Shown here one piece after another: positions 50,698 through 59,469 of a DNA stretch of 64,000 nucleotides. The notes beneath the pieces were generated by a model. It saw nothing but the letters and a program-made list of their open reading frames with translations. It did not search any database and was not told the DNA's origin. The position numbers and the translations under genes were made by a program. Position 1 is the stretch's first letter; each line of letters starts with the position of its first letter. Origin of the DNA: [Clostridium] ultunense DSM 10521 (GTDB lineage: Bacteria > Bacillota > Clostridia > Tissierellales > Tepidimicrobiaceae); the NCBI RefSeq assembly GCF_000511955.1, contig NZ_AZSU01000002.1, positions 364,223 to 428,222 of the forward strand, written 5' to 3'.

Positions 50698-51636
50698 ATG
50701 CTTAGTTGTAAGAGAAAGTTAATGTCTAAAAATGGCGAAGTTGCAATGCTTTTGGCTAGAGAGCTTATTAGCTATAATATAGGGGATAGAATAAGAACTG
50801 TAGGAGATTATGCTGAGAATTTTAGTACTGGAAGAGGTACAGTCCAGTCTGCAATTAAACTTTTAGAGGATGAAGGAGCAATAGGGCTTGAGAGTAGAGG
50901 ACATTTGGGTACTTTTATATTATCTATTGATTATAAGAAATTATGGAGTATTTCTGACTTTGGAGTAGTAATGGGAGTTATGCCTTTACCTTATTCTAAA
51001 CGTTATGAAGGTTTAGCCACAGGATTATACAAAGCTTTTGAAAAAGCTGATATTCCCTTTAGTTTAGCCTTCATGAGAGGGGCAGGAAAAAGAATTGAAG
51101 CATTAGATATGGGAAAATATGATTTCACTATTACCTCTAAATTGGCTGCAACTCATGAAAAAGATAAATTTAAATTTATTGATGTGATGCATATTTTTAA
51201 AGAAGGAAGTTATGTAGGAGAGCATATTATACTATTTAGAGATAATCATGTTAATAAAATAGAGGATGGTATGAGAATAGGAATAGATACTGCTTCACCA
51301 GACCAGTTTTTATTAACTAAATATGAATGTGAAGGAAAAGATGTAAAATATATTGAAACATCTTATAATCAGATAGTAGAAAAACTAAAAAATAAAGAAA
51401 TAGATGCAGCAGTATGGAATGAAGATGAGATTAAAGAAAAAGGTTTAAAGTTTAATACGCAAAGGCTTAAAAACCCAAAAAGCCTAGAAATAAATAAAAA
51501 TGATACTATGGCAGTTATGGTTATAAATAATAATAATTTAGAACTTAAAAATATAATTAAAAAATTTATTGATATGGAATATATTGAAAATATTCAAAAA
51601 AAGGTGTTAGAATGCCAGATTATTCCTATGTATTAA
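50698..51636 (+). CDS. yhfZ: YhfZ-family GntR-like transcriptional regulator
   Basis: A 312-residue regulator. Residues 10-75 make a GntR-type winged helix (DRIRTVGDYAENFSTGRGTV and EDEGAIGLESRGHLGTFIL). The rest is a periplasmic-binding-protein-like domain, beginning MGVMPLPYSKRYEGLATGLY, that is specific to the YhfZ family. Such a C-terminal domain should bind the small-molecule inducer of the operon, and its similarity to solute receptors suggests that the ligand is the transported compound. It is the first gene of a full yhf-type locus (Z-Y-U-T-php-S-X-W). Palindromic sites lie before this gene and before yhfY. The ligand is unknown, as in E. coli. Confidence 0.85.
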   Translation: MLSCKRKLMSKNGEVAMLLARELISYNIGDRIRTVGDYAENFSTGRGTVQSAIKLLEDEGAIGLESRGHLGTFILSIDYKKLWSISDFGVVMGVMPLPYSKRYEGLATGLYKAFEKADIPFSLAFMRGAGKRIEALDMGKYDFTITSKLAATHEKDKFKFIDVMHIFKEGSYVGEHIILFRDNHVNKIEDGMRIGIDTASPDQFLLTKYECEGKDVKYIETSYNQIVEKLKNKEIDAAVWNEDEIKEKGLKFNTQRLKNPKSLEINKNDTMAVMVINNNNLELKNIIKKFIDMEYIENIQKKVLECQIIPMY

Positions 51637-51651
51637 TTTTTTTAATTTCAA

Positions 51652-51669
51652 TATACTGAAAACTGTATA
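51652..51669 (+). promoter_or_regulatory. Second palindromic operator, upstream of yhfY
   Basis: TATACTGAAAACTGTATA: five of six arm positions match the perfect version before yhfZ, with the same six-base spacer. It lies 20 bases before the yhfY start. Confidence 0.65.
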
Positions 51670-51688
51670 TTCTTTTGGAGGTAATGAA

Positions 51689-52054
51689 ATGGATAATATG
51701 TTGTTAATGAGATTAAATTTATTATTAGATGCTGGAGAAATAGATGAAGATATAATACAAATTATCAAGGAGTTTACAGAAATAATTGAGAGGGAATTGT
51801 CTTTAACAATAACCGAGAAAAACGGGTCTATGCTAGTAACTCATATGGCAATGGCTTTAGCAAGGATTAAAAAAGGAGAAGAGATTTTGCCTCTTGATGA
51901 TGTTTTAATGGGAGAAGTAAAAACCTCTGCTATCTATGATAGAGTACCTTCATTAATTAGCAAATTGGAAGAAAAATTCAATATTGAAATACCCAAATCA
52001 GAATTCGGATATATAGCTCTCCATTTATGTAATTTAAATAATATAAATAACTAA
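51689..52054 (+). CDS. yhfY: YhfY-like PRD-domain protein
   Basis: A 121-residue protein that is a single PTS-regulation (PRD) domain: RLNLLLDAGEIDEDIIQIIK, the conserved His in MLVTHMAMALAR (His50) and a second in FGYIALHLCN (His115). PRD domains are usually parts of antiterminators or activators and are phosphorylated on these histidines by HPr or EIIB. A free PRD domain in the yhf locus could tie its expression to PTS state, although no PTS gene is in the window. TTGGAGG precedes ATG 51689. It has the second palindromic operator in front of it, so it may start its own transcript. Confidence 0.82.
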   Translation: MDNMLLMRLNLLLDAGEIDEDIIQIIKEFTEIIERELSLTITEKNGSMLVTHMAMALARIKKGEEILPLDDVLMGEVKTSAIYDRVPSLISKLEEKFNIEIPKSEFGYIALHLCNLNNINN

Positions 52055-52168
52055 GGACTCTTGTCTATTATGACTGGTCTAAAAAATAATTACATGCAAA
52101 GAGGTGATTGTTTGTGGATATGTGAGCTAATAGACATATAAATAGAAAAAGTAAGGGAGGAGATTTAA

Positions 52169-52537
52169 ATGGTAAATATTGTTGTTGGTGGACAGATGGA
52201 CAAACAACAAATTGGAAAGCTTATTGAAGAATATGGTAAAGGAAAGGTTAAAGTTAATATTAAAGGAGATATAGAAGCTGTACTTGATCTAAAAAATGGA
52301 CAAGCAGATTATTACTTTGGTTCTTGTGCAACAGGAGCAGGAGGGGCTTTAGCTATGGCTATTGGAATAATCGGTGCAGCAAATTGTTTATCTGTAAGTA
52401 TTCCTGGAAAGGTTTTGTCAGAGGAAGAAATGAGAAAAGCAGTTAAAGATGGAAAGAAAGCTTTTGGTTTTGTAAATACTGACGCAGAGAAGGTTATTCC
52501 AATTTTGATTGATGAAATATTGAATAAGGAGGAATAG
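52169..52537 (+). CDS. yhfU: YhfU-like protein (DUF2620)
   Basis: A 122-residue small cytoplasmic protein: VNIVVGGQMDKQQIGKLIEE, then a Gly-rich centre YFGSCATGAGGALAMAIGII, and KAFGFVNTDAEKVIPILIDE near the end. The family has no assigned biochemistry. The glycine-rich loop and a Cys (about 52) hint at a nucleotide or small-ligand site, but nothing firmer can be said. It is four bases before yhfT, which is a membrane protein, so the two are probably a functional pair, for example a soluble component of the transporter. A GGGAGGAG site precedes ATG 52169. Confidence 0.82.
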   Translation: MVNIVVGGQMDKQQIGKLIEEYGKGKVKVNIKGDIEAVLDLKNGQADYYFGSCATGAGGALAMAIGIIGAANCLSVSIPGKVLSEEEMRKAVKDGKKAFGFVNTDAEKVIPILIDEILNKEE

Positions 52538-52540
52538 ACA

Positions 52541-53860
52541 ATGTTATTTGAAATTAATTTACTCACCATAATTGTCATGGCTGCTTTGGGTGGTATTTGT
52601 ACTTACCTAGCAAACCAAAATATAGCAGTATTTCATGATGGCTTACGCCCTTTATATCCTCAATATTTTGATGGTGTAATGGATAGAAAGACTTTGTTTG
52701 CTACAAGTTTTGCTTTATCATTTGGTCTGGTAATAGGATTTGGTATTCCTACATCTATTGCAGGCAAAATAATTATCGTTCATACTATTATGTTGGCTTG
52801 TGATATTATAGGTACTCTATTTCCGGATAACGAAAAGGGCAAATGGATATCCACATCGGTAGGTGCATTATTTGGAGTTGTTTTGTTATTTGGCATGCAG
52901 GTAATAATGGATATTTTTTCAGTATTGCCTATTGATTTTACTGGAGATCTAGGTACAGTAGGAAGTTTAATAATTGTTTCTTTTTCAGTATTTCCAGCAA
53001 TAGCAGTTGCATATCAAGCAGGAGTAGTAAAAGGTGGAATTGTATTAGTTTTAACTATGATCATAAAACAAATAACATCTCTATATGGTAAATTTTCTAT
53101 AAAAACAGTAGAAGTTGTATTAAATGCTGATGGTATGGCGTTGTTGTTTGGTATTGCTGCTATGATTTTTGTTGCCGCAAGGCATAATAAGAAATCAGAT
53201 GGGGAAACAGCAAGTGCATTTGCAGTATTCGGTAAAAATATAGAAAAGATTAGAAAAAATATGTTTGTTTTAGCTATTAGTGGTGGAATTGTTGCATTGG
53301 CTACAACCCTATTGTTAATTGCTGAAGGGCCAGCTTCTTTAACTCTTACGGCTGAGGGTCAATATGCTGAAGCAGCAATGGTTGCATTAGGAAGAACTTT
53401 AGGATTTATACCTTTAGTAATGACTACTGCAATTATTTCAGGAGTATATTCACCGGCGGGTACTAAAGCTGTCCATGTTCCTGCAATCCTATTTATCAAT
53501 ATGGGGATCATGGGAATGGTAGGTTCTTTCTTTGTTGGGGCTTTAATAATGGCAATAGAAATTCTATTATTAGGATTTATAGCTACAGGAATGGATAAAT
53601 TCCCAGGTATGAAAGAATTAGGAGATAATGCACGTACTGCAATGTCCAAAGTATTAGATATTGCATTGCTTGTTGGTGGTATGTTAGCAGCTAATGCAAT
53701 AGCTCCTACTATAGGTTATATTTGGGTAATTGGTCTATTTTTCTTAAATCAGGTTTCAAAGAAGCCTATTGCATCTATGGCTATTGGACCCCTTGGTGCT
53801 ATAACAATGGGTTTAATAGTAAATATTCTTCACCTATTAGGCTTATTCCCTATTGGGTAA
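52541..53860 (+). CDS. yhfT: YhfT-like polytopic membrane transporter
   Basis: A 439-residue membrane protein with about 11-12 hydrophobic segments. Notable are FALSFGLVIGFGIPTSIAGK in segment 2-3, IIVSFSVFPAIAVAYQAGVV in the middle, and ATTLLLIAEGPASLTL, then TAIISGVYSPAGTKAVHVPA. The repeated I-x-G-x-x-P and SPAGT loops resemble half-helix hairpins of secondary transporters, and the YhfT family is otherwise uncharacterised. By position it should import the compound handled by the php, yhfS, yhfX and yhfW enzymes. AAGGAGG precedes the ATG 52541 at the usual distance and overlaps the yhfU end. A terminator-like hairpin follows, so downstream genes may be attenuated. Confidence 0.85.
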   Translation: MLFEINLLTIIVMAALGGICTYLANQNIAVFHDGLRPLYPQYFDGVMDRKTLFATSFALSFGLVIGFGIPTSIAGKIIIVHTIMLACDIIGTLFPDNEKGKWISTSVGALFGVVLLFGMQVIMDIFSVLPIDFTGDLGTVGSLIIVSFSVFPAIAVAYQAGVVKGGIVLVLTMIIKQITSLYGKFSIKTVEVVLNADGMALLFGIAAMIFVAARHNKKSDGETASAFAVFGKNIEKIRKNMFVLAISGGIVALATTLLLIAEGPASLTLTAEGQYAEAAMVALGRTLGFIPLVMTTAIISGVYSPAGTKAVHVPAILFINMGIMGMVGSFFVGALIMAIEILLLGFIATGMDKFPGMKELGDNARTAMSKVLDIALLVGGMLAANAIAPTIGYIWVIGLFFLNQVSKKPIASMAIGPLGAITMGLIVNILHLLGLFPIG

Positions 53861-53875
53861 AATAAGGAATCCTTT

Positions 53876-53907
53876 TAAGTTAAGGGAGAAACTTCTCCCT
53901 TAACTTA
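53876..53907 (+). terminator. Hairpin between yhfT and php (terminator or attenuator)
   Basis: TAAGTTAAGGGAGAA (53876-53890) and its complement (53893-53907) form a very stable hairpin, followed by AGTTTAG, a weak T tract. It would reduce read-through into php. Confidence 0.7.
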
Positions 53908-53919
53908 GTTTAGCTGCTA

Positions 53920-53977
53920 TTTAGATAAAGTTGTCAGTATTTTAATGACAATTAAAGTATTGACAGGTTTATCTAAA
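53920..53977 (+). promoter_or_regulatory. Nested inverted repeats upstream of php
   Basis: TTTAGATAAA (53920-53929) and its complement TTTATCTAAA (53968-53977) enclose a second hairpin, TTGTCA (53931-53936) and TGACAA (53946-53951). TTGACA at 53960 could be a -35 box but has no clear -10. This may be an operator or a leader RNA for the second half of the operon. Confidence 0.45.
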
Positions 53978-54006
53978 AATATTTAGAAAAAAGAAGGAGT
54001 AAGGAT

Positions 54007-54909
54007 ATGATTACTACAGTAAAAGGAAAGGTAAAAAGGCTTGGTAAAACCTATATACATGAACATATTAAACTGGATTTATCAGGCCATAAAAAAGATC
54101 CTGATACGAATTATAACGATACAAATGAGGTAATGTTAGAATTAAAAGAACTTAAGAAAAAAGGAATCGATTCAATAGTTGAAGTTACAAATCGTGGTAT
54201 GGGCAGAGATGTTCTAATAATGGTAGAATTAGCTGAAAGAACAGGATTAAATATAATTGCTAGTACTGGATTTTATAAAGAGCCCTTTTTACCCCAATAT
54301 TTTTACCAATTAAGTGATAAAGAATTATCTAATATGTTAATTAAAGATATTGAGGAAGGTATGGATGGAACCCATATAAAGGCTCATGTCTTAGGGGAAG
54401 TGGGTACTAGTCATAACAGAATTACAGATACAGAAAGAAGACTTTTTTATATTATAGGAAATGTACATCTAAATACAGGAAGGCCAATTTTTACCCATAC
54501 TACCTTGGGAACAATGGCGTTAGAGCAAATACAAATACTTGAAGAAAGAAATGTTGATTTAGAAAAAGTATTAATAGGTCATATGGATTTAAATTATAAT
54601 ATGGAATATCATCTAAGAGTTGCTGATAAGGGTTGTTATTTAGGGTTCGATACAATTGGTAAAATAAATTATCAACCTGATGAAAATAGAATTCAATTAA
54701 TAAAAGAATTAGTAGCAAGGGGACATGAAAATCAAATTGTCTTATCTTTAGATTTAACTAGAAAATCCCATTTAAAAAAATATAAAGGAATTGGATATTC
54801 TTATATTGTTGATAAATTTATACCTTTATTAATTGAATCGGGAATTAAAGAAGAGACGATTAGTAAATTTTTGGTGGATAATCCAAATAGATTACTCAAT
54901 ATATCTTAA
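54007..54909 (+). CDS. php: Phosphotriesterase homology protein (Php/YhfV-like)
   Basis: A 300-residue amidohydrolase of the phosphotriesterase family. The binuclear metal site can be read: H-x-H in TYIHEHIKLD (residues 18-20), the bridging Glu in HVLGEVGTS (E130), H in IFTHTTLG, H in LIGHMDLN and D in VLSLDLTRKS. The Glu bridge, in place of a carbamylated Lys, is the feature of the Php/YhfV and lactonase group. The natural substrate is unknown; a lactone or phosphoester is likely. An AAGAAGGAG site precedes ATG 54007, and yhfS follows after 13 bases. Confidence 0.88.
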   Translation: MITTVKGKVKRLGKTYIHEHIKLDLSGHKKDPDTNYNDTNEVMLELKELKKKGIDSIVEVTNRGMGRDVLIMVELAERTGLNIIASTGFYKEPFLPQYFYQLSDKELSNMLIKDIEEGMDGTHIKAHVLGEVGTSHNRITDTERRLFYIIGNVHLNTGRPIFTHTTLGTMALEQIQILEERNVDLEKVLIGHMDLNYNMEYHLRVADKGCYLGFDTIGKINYQPDENRIQLIKELVARGHENQIVLSLDLTRKSHLKKYKGIGYSYIVDKFIPLLIESGIKEETISKFLVDNPNRLLNIS

Positions 54910-54922
54910 AGGGGGAAGAAAG

Positions 54923-56017
54923 TTGAAAGTTTACCCAATAGAAACTATGGATATAGAAAAGGCAAAAGAATTTCAGTTTAGACTTGTAGATATAATTCAC
55001 AGACATTTTAGAGGTGATGAATTTTTAAATGCTGGAGACTATGGAGTAGTGCCTGGTATAGGGAAACCTACTTATACTGAAAAAGTAGAAAAAGTAATAG
55101 CAGATTTTTTCCATGGAGAGGCCTGTATATTAGTAAGGGGTGCTGGAACTGGTGCTATTAGAAATGTTATAAATGCTAAAGTTAAGCCTAATGATAAAAT
55201 ATTGATCCATGATGCACCAATATATCCAACTACAAAGGTTATTATTGAATCCATGGGACTAGAACCAGTTAAGGTGGATTTCAATATAATGGATGATTTT
55301 AATGAGAAAACAATTAAGGAAGTGGAATTCTGTCTCATCCAACATTCAAGGCAAAGAATAGATGATAGATATAACCTAGAGGAAACAATTAAAAGACTAA
55401 AACAAATTAATAAAAATTTATATATTTTAATTGATGATAATTATGTTGTTATGAAGGCGGAGAAAATAGGAATTCAAAGTGGTGGAGATATTAGCGCATT
55501 TTCATTATTTAAGCTTTTAGGTCCTCAGGGAATAGGTTGTGTAGTAGGAGATAAGAAAACCATAGATAGGATAAAAGATATGAACTATTCTGGTGGAAGT
55601 CAGGTACAAGGTTATGAGGCTATGGATGCATTGAGATCTTTAGTATATGCTCCAGTAATGTTGGCCATTCAAAAACAAGTAGGAGATGAAGTAGTATCAA
55701 GAATAAATAAGGGAGAGGTAAAAGGCGTTAAGTCTGCATTTATAGCAAATGCTCAGTCAAGGGTAATACTTGTAGAATTCGAAGCTCCTATAGCTAAAAA
55801 GGTACTAGAGTATACCAATATTCTAGGAGGAGCCCCTTATCCAGTAGGAGCTGAGTCAAGGTATGAAGTTACGGGAATGTTTTATAGAGTATCGGGTACA
55901 TTTTTAGCTCATAATCCTAAGCTAGAAGATTATATGATTAGGATTAATCCTATGAGATCTGGAGCTGATACTATTATAAGGGTTCTTAAAGAAGCAGTAA
56001 ATAAAGTATTGATATGA
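54923..56017 (+). CDS. yhfS: YhfS-like PLP-dependent aminotransferase fold enzyme
   Basis: A 364-residue fold-type I PLP protein, close in size to E. coli YhfS. ILVRGAGTGAIRNVINA is the cofactor-phosphate loop, LIDDNYVVMKA holds the Asp for the pyridine N, and SAFSLFKLLGPQGIG carries the Lys expected to form the internal aldimine. TTG 54923 is the likely start: GGGGGAAG lies eight bases ahead and the longer frame would be inside php. It is followed after nine bases by yhfX, a racemase-fold PLP enzyme, so two PLP enzymes act in this pathway. Substrate unknown; the chemistry could be transamination or beta-elimination of an amino compound freed by Php. Confidence 0.85.
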   Translation: MKVYPIETMDIEKAKEFQFRLVDIIHRHFRGDEFLNAGDYGVVPGIGKPTYTEKVEKVIADFFHGEACILVRGAGTGAIRNVINAKVKPNDKILIHDAPIYPTTKVIIESMGLEPVKVDFNIMDDFNEKTIKEVEFCLIQHSRQRIDDRYNLEETIKRLKQINKNLYILIDDNYVVMKAEKIGIQSGGDISAFSLFKLLGPQGIGCVVGDKKTIDRIKDMNYSGGSQVQGYEAMDALRSLVYAPVMLAIQKQVGDEVVSRINKGEVKGVKSAFIANAQSRVILVEFEAPIAKKVLEYTNILGGAPYPVGAESRYEVTGMFYRVSGTFLAHNPKLEDYMIRINPMRSGADTIIRVLKEAVNKVLI

Positions 56018-56026
56018 GGTGGTTAA

Positions 56027-57202
56027 ATGTTTTTAGATATAACATTGAGAAGGAATATAGATTTAGTGGAAACTGCAATTAATCTACACCAGAGTGGGCA
56101 AATACGAGCCAATACTTATGTTTTAGACTTAGATAGGATAGTAGAAAATGCAAAGCTAATAAAAGAAGAAGCGGATAAAAACAATGTAGAAATATACATG
56201 ATGACTAAACAAATTGGCAGAAATCCAGAAGTAGCTAAGAGAATTGCTCAAGTGGGCATAGAGAAGGCAGTAGCTGTAGATCCTTGGGAGGCTATGGTGT
56301 TAGCTAAGCATGGAATCAAGATAGGAAACGTAGGACATTTAGTTCAAATACCATCTAATATGATTAAGGAAATATTAAAGTTAGATCCTGAAGTGGTAAC
56401 TGTTTTTTCAGTTGAAAAAGCAAAAGAAATTGCCTTAGAAGCAGAAAAGCAAGGGAAAGTACAGGATATATTATTGAGAGTAGTAGATAGTGATGATTTA
56501 ATATATGAAGGACAAACAGGTGGATTTAAATTTGAAAAATTGCTAGAATCTGTTAAGGAGATAATGAAATATAAGGGAGTAAGGATTGTTGGAGTTACTG
56601 TTTTCCCTTGTTTTTTATATAATCCAGAGAAAGGCATAATAGAAAAAACTCATAATTCAAAAACATTGATTAATAGTGCAAAGGTATTAGAAAAAGAATT
56701 GAATATAAAATTAAAACAAATAAACGCCCCTAGTGCTAATTCTATAGCATCCATATCTATGATTAGAGATATTGGTGGAACTCATGGAGAACCGGGTCAT
56801 GCATTTACAGGTACTATCCCTATCAATGCATATAGGGATCAACCTGAAATCCCAGCTATGGTATATGTTAGCGAAATTTCTCATTGCTATAATGGGAAAG
56901 CTTATGTATTTGGTGGGGGGTACTATAGAAGAGGTAATATAAGAAAGGCGATGGTAGGGTCTAGCCTAGAAAAAGGGTTAAACAATATATTGGAAGCGTC
57001 TGATATTTCACCTACCAATATTGATTATTATGGTGAACTGATAATAGGGGATAAAAAAATTTCTATAGGAGATACGGTAATCTATGCTTTTAGAACACAA
57101 ATTTTTGTAACCAGATCTGAGGTAGCTCTAGTAGAAGGAATTAGTAATAATAATCCTAGGATTTTAGGGATATACGATAGTTTTGGTAATAGGTTAAGGT
57201 AG
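56027..57202 (+). CDS. yhfX: YhfX-like alanine racemase-fold (fold-type III) PLP enzyme
   Basis: A 391-residue protein matching YhfX. The N-terminal TIM-barrel start LRRNIDLVETAINLH leads to YVLDLDRIVENAKLI and the PLP lysine in EIYMMTKQIGRNPEV (K63). GGTHGEPGHAFTGTIP and SEISHCYNGKAYVFGGGYYR lie in the part that binds phosphate and the barrel end. A C-terminal beta domain contains VIYAFRTQIFVTRSEVALVE. Fold-type III enzymes racemise or decarboxylate amino acids. It begins seven bases into a GAGGTGG site after yhfS and is followed after ten bases by yhfW. Its substrate is not known. Confidence 0.88.
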   Translation: MFLDITLRRNIDLVETAINLHQSGQIRANTYVLDLDRIVENAKLIKEEADKNNVEIYMMTKQIGRNPEVAKRIAQVGIEKAVAVDPWEAMVLAKHGIKIGNVGHLVQIPSNMIKEILKLDPEVVTVFSVEKAKEIALEAEKQGKVQDILLRVVDSDDLIYEGQTGGFKFEKLLESVKEIMKYKGVRIVGVTVFPCFLYNPEKGIIEKTHNSKTLINSAKVLEKELNIKLKQINAPSANSIASISMIRDIGGTHGEPGHAFTGTIPINAYRDQPEIPAMVYVSEISHCYNGKAYVFGGGYYRRGNIRKAMVGSSLEKGLNNILEASDISPTNIDYYGELIIGDKKISIGDTVIYAFRTQIFVTRSEVALVEGISNNNPRILGIYDSFGNRLR

Positions 57203-57212
57203 AGGTGATAAT

Positions 57213-58415
57213 ATGAAACGTGCTATTTTGGTAGTTGTTGATAGCTTGGGAATAGGTTATATGAATGATGTTCATAAATATAGGCCACAAGATATAGGAG
57301 CAAATACTTTTGGTCATATATTGGATAAGGCTAAAAGTATTGAAATACCAAATTTTCAAAAGCTGGGTATTAATAATATAATCAACCATAATAGATTGAG
57401 TAATATAGACAATATAGGAAGTTATGGCATATTAAATCTTGAACATTATGGTGCAGATAGTTATGTAGGCCATCAAGAAATAATGGGTACTAAACCAAAG
57501 AAACCCTTATTAGAACCCTTTTCTTTTTTTAGAGAACAGGTTATTGATCAATTAATAAAGGAAGGCCATAAGGTAACTTGTCCTGAAGAAAATAAACCGT
57601 ATATTCTTGTAGATGATTTAGTGGTGGTAGCAGACAATATTGAAACAGATTACGGTCAAATATACAATGTAACTGCTCCGTTAGACTATATTCCTTTCGA
57701 AAAAGTTATAGATATAGGGAAAAAGGTAAGATCTGTTGTAAAAGTAAATAGAGTAATAGCTCTCGGTGGAGAAGGAGTTAGTGTAGAGCAAATACTAGGA
57801 AGCATAGAAAAAAGGAAAGATGGACTAATAGGTGTTAACTCACCGAAATCTGGAGTGTATAATAAAGGTTATTTAAGTAGGCACTTAGGATATGGGGTAA
57901 ATCCAGAAAAACAGATAAGTGCTATATTAGCTAGAAACAATTATGAAGTAACCTTAATTGGTAAGATGCAAGATGTAATAGAATGTGAAAAAGCGACAAA
58001 AATTCCCGCAGTAGATACTGAAAAGGTTATGAAAGAAACCTTGGATTCTATGAGTTATTTATCTGAAGGGATTATTGCAGCTACGGTTCAAGAAACGGAT
58101 TTAGCTGGACATGCTCAAGATGTAGAAAAGTATGTAAAAAAGCTAATGATTGTGGATAAGTATATTGGAGATATTATTAATAGTATGAAGGATGGGGATA
58201 TATTATTTATTACAGCTGATCATGGCAACGATCCAACTATAGGTTTTAGCCAACATACTAGGGAAAAAACATTTTTACTAGTATATGGTAAGAGGTTGAA
58301 TAAAGTAGCTTTAGGAGAAAGAAATACTTTATCAGATATTGGAGCAACTATTTCTGATTATTTCAATGTAGAAAAAACTGAAAATGGAAATAGTTTTTTA
58401 GAATATATTAAGTAG
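57213..58415 (+). CDS. yhfW: YhfW-like phosphopentomutase-family metalloenzyme
   Basis: A 400-residue member of the alkaline-phosphatase superfamily, resembling phosphopentomutase. AILVVVDSLGIGYMNDV gives the first metal Asp; DSYVGHQEIMGTKPKKP is the position where DeoB carries its phosphorylated Thr in a G-H-W-E-M-x-G segment; VQETDLAGHAQDVEKY and ITADHGNDPTIGFSQHTREK hold the remaining metal ligands. By homology it would shift a phosphate on a pentose or sugar acid, or act as a phosphatase. It is the last gene of the yhf operon and is closed by a terminator. A sugar-phosphate step next to PLP enzymes suggests breakdown of an amino-sugar or nucleoside-like compound (inference). Confidence 0.87.
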   Translation: MKRAILVVVDSLGIGYMNDVHKYRPQDIGANTFGHILDKAKSIEIPNFQKLGINNIINHNRLSNIDNIGSYGILNLEHYGADSYVGHQEIMGTKPKKPLLEPFSFFREQVIDQLIKEGHKVTCPEENKPYILVDDLVVVADNIETDYGQIYNVTAPLDYIPFEKVIDIGKKVRSVVKVNRVIALGGEGVSVEQILGSIEKRKDGLIGVNSPKSGVYNKGYLSRHLGYGVNPEKQISAILARNNYEVTLIGKMQDVIECEKATKIPAVDTEKVMKETLDSMSYLSEGIIAATVQETDLAGHAQDVEKYVKKLMIVDKYIGDIINSMKDGDILFITADHGNDPTIGFSQHTREKTFLLVYGKRLNKVALGERNTLSDIGATISDYFNVEKTENGNSFLEYIK

Positions 58416-58424
58416 ATTGTTGAA

Positions 58425-58457
58425 AATAATAGTAAAGAATTTTTCTTTGCTATTATT
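58425..58457 (+). terminator. Terminator of the yhf operon
   Basis: AATAATAGTAAAGAA (58425-58439) pairs with TTCTTTGCTATTATT (58443-58457), with one T-G pair, and ATTTTTATTT follows. Confidence 0.8.
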
Positions 58458-58515
58458 ATTTTTATTTAATTTGAGTTATAATTATATAGATAAAACTAAA
58501 TGAGAAGGTGGATAT

Positions 58516-59469
58516 ATGGCAAATAGGATAGTAATAGCATTAGGAGGAAATGCGCTTCAAGAAAATCCAGAGGATATATCAGCGGAAGCTCAGCTTGAAA
58601 CTGCTAAAAAAACAGCAGCATCTATAGTGGATTTTATAGAGGAAGGTCATGAAGTAGTAATTGTCCATGGCAATGGACCTCAAGTAGGTCAAATTGTCTC
58701 TGTATATGAAAAGGCAATAGGTATACCCAATATGCCTTTCCCAGAATGTGGTGCCATGAGTCAGGGGTATATAGGTTACCATTTACAACAATCTATAGGT
58801 GAAGAAATGAGAAAAAGGGGTATAGACAAGGGAATAACGGCTATGATAACCCAAGTATTAATAGATGAAGAAGATCCAGCTTTCTGCAATCCAACTAAAC
58901 CAGTAGGTTCTTTCTTTTCAAAGGAGGAGGCAATGGAATTAGAGAGGAGAAAGGGATATATAATGAAGGAGGATGCAGGCAGGGGTTGGAGAAGAGTAGT
59001 GCCATCACCAGAACCTATAGATATTATAGAATCTAAAACACTTAAAGCATTGGTAGAGTCAAATTTTATAGTGATAACTGCTGGTGGTGGCGGTATACCT
59101 GTAATAAGAAAAGATAATGGAAAACTGGAAGGAATACCTGCAGTAATAGATAAGGATTTAGCAGCGGAGTTAGTGGGAGAGGTAGTCGATGCTGATATGC
59201 TAATTATCCTTACTGCAGTGGAAAAGGTGTGTATCGATTTTCATAAACCAACGGAAAAGGGATTAGAAAGGCTTACAGTTGAGGAAGCTGAACAATATAT
59301 GGAAGAGGGTCAATTCGCTCCAGGTTCTATGCTTCCAAAGATAAAAGCTGCTATAAAATTCGTTAAAAGTAAAAAAGGCCGTAGAGCTATAATAACATCT
59401 TTAGATAAAGCTAGAGAATGTGTGAAGGAAAGGGTGGGAACTAGAATTGAGGGGTTACCTACGGAATAA
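58516..59469 (+). CDS. arcC: Carbamate kinase
   Basis: A 317-residue amino acid kinase-family enzyme that makes ATP from carbamoyl phosphate. The motifs are IVIALGGNALQENPEDIS at the N-terminus (phosphate site), EVVIVHGNGPQVGQIVS (carbamoyl side), EDAGRGWRRVVPSPEPIDII with its catalytic Lys upstream, ITAGGGGIPVI and the nucleotide-side FAPGSMLPKIKAAIKFV. It has its own AAGGTGG site and stands after the yhf terminator. Purine and ureide fermenters use such kinases to recover energy when carbamoyl groups are released. The window has no carbamoyltransferase, so the source of carbamoyl phosphate is elsewhere. Confidence 0.96.
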   Translation: MANRIVIALGGNALQENPEDISAEAQLETAKKTAASIVDFIEEGHEVVIVHGNGPQVGQIVSVYEKAIGIPNMPFPECGAMSQGYIGYHLQQSIGEEMRKRGIDKGITAMITQVLIDEEDPAFCNPTKPVGSFFSKEEAMELERRKGYIMKEDAGRGWRRVVPSPEPIDIIESKTLKALVESNFIVITAGGGGIPVIRKDNGKLEGIPAVIDKDLAAELVGEVVDADMLIILTAVEKVCIDFHKPTEKGLERLTVEEAEQYMEEGQFAPGSMLPKIKAAIKFVKSKKGRRAIITSLDKARECVKERVGTRIEGLPTE

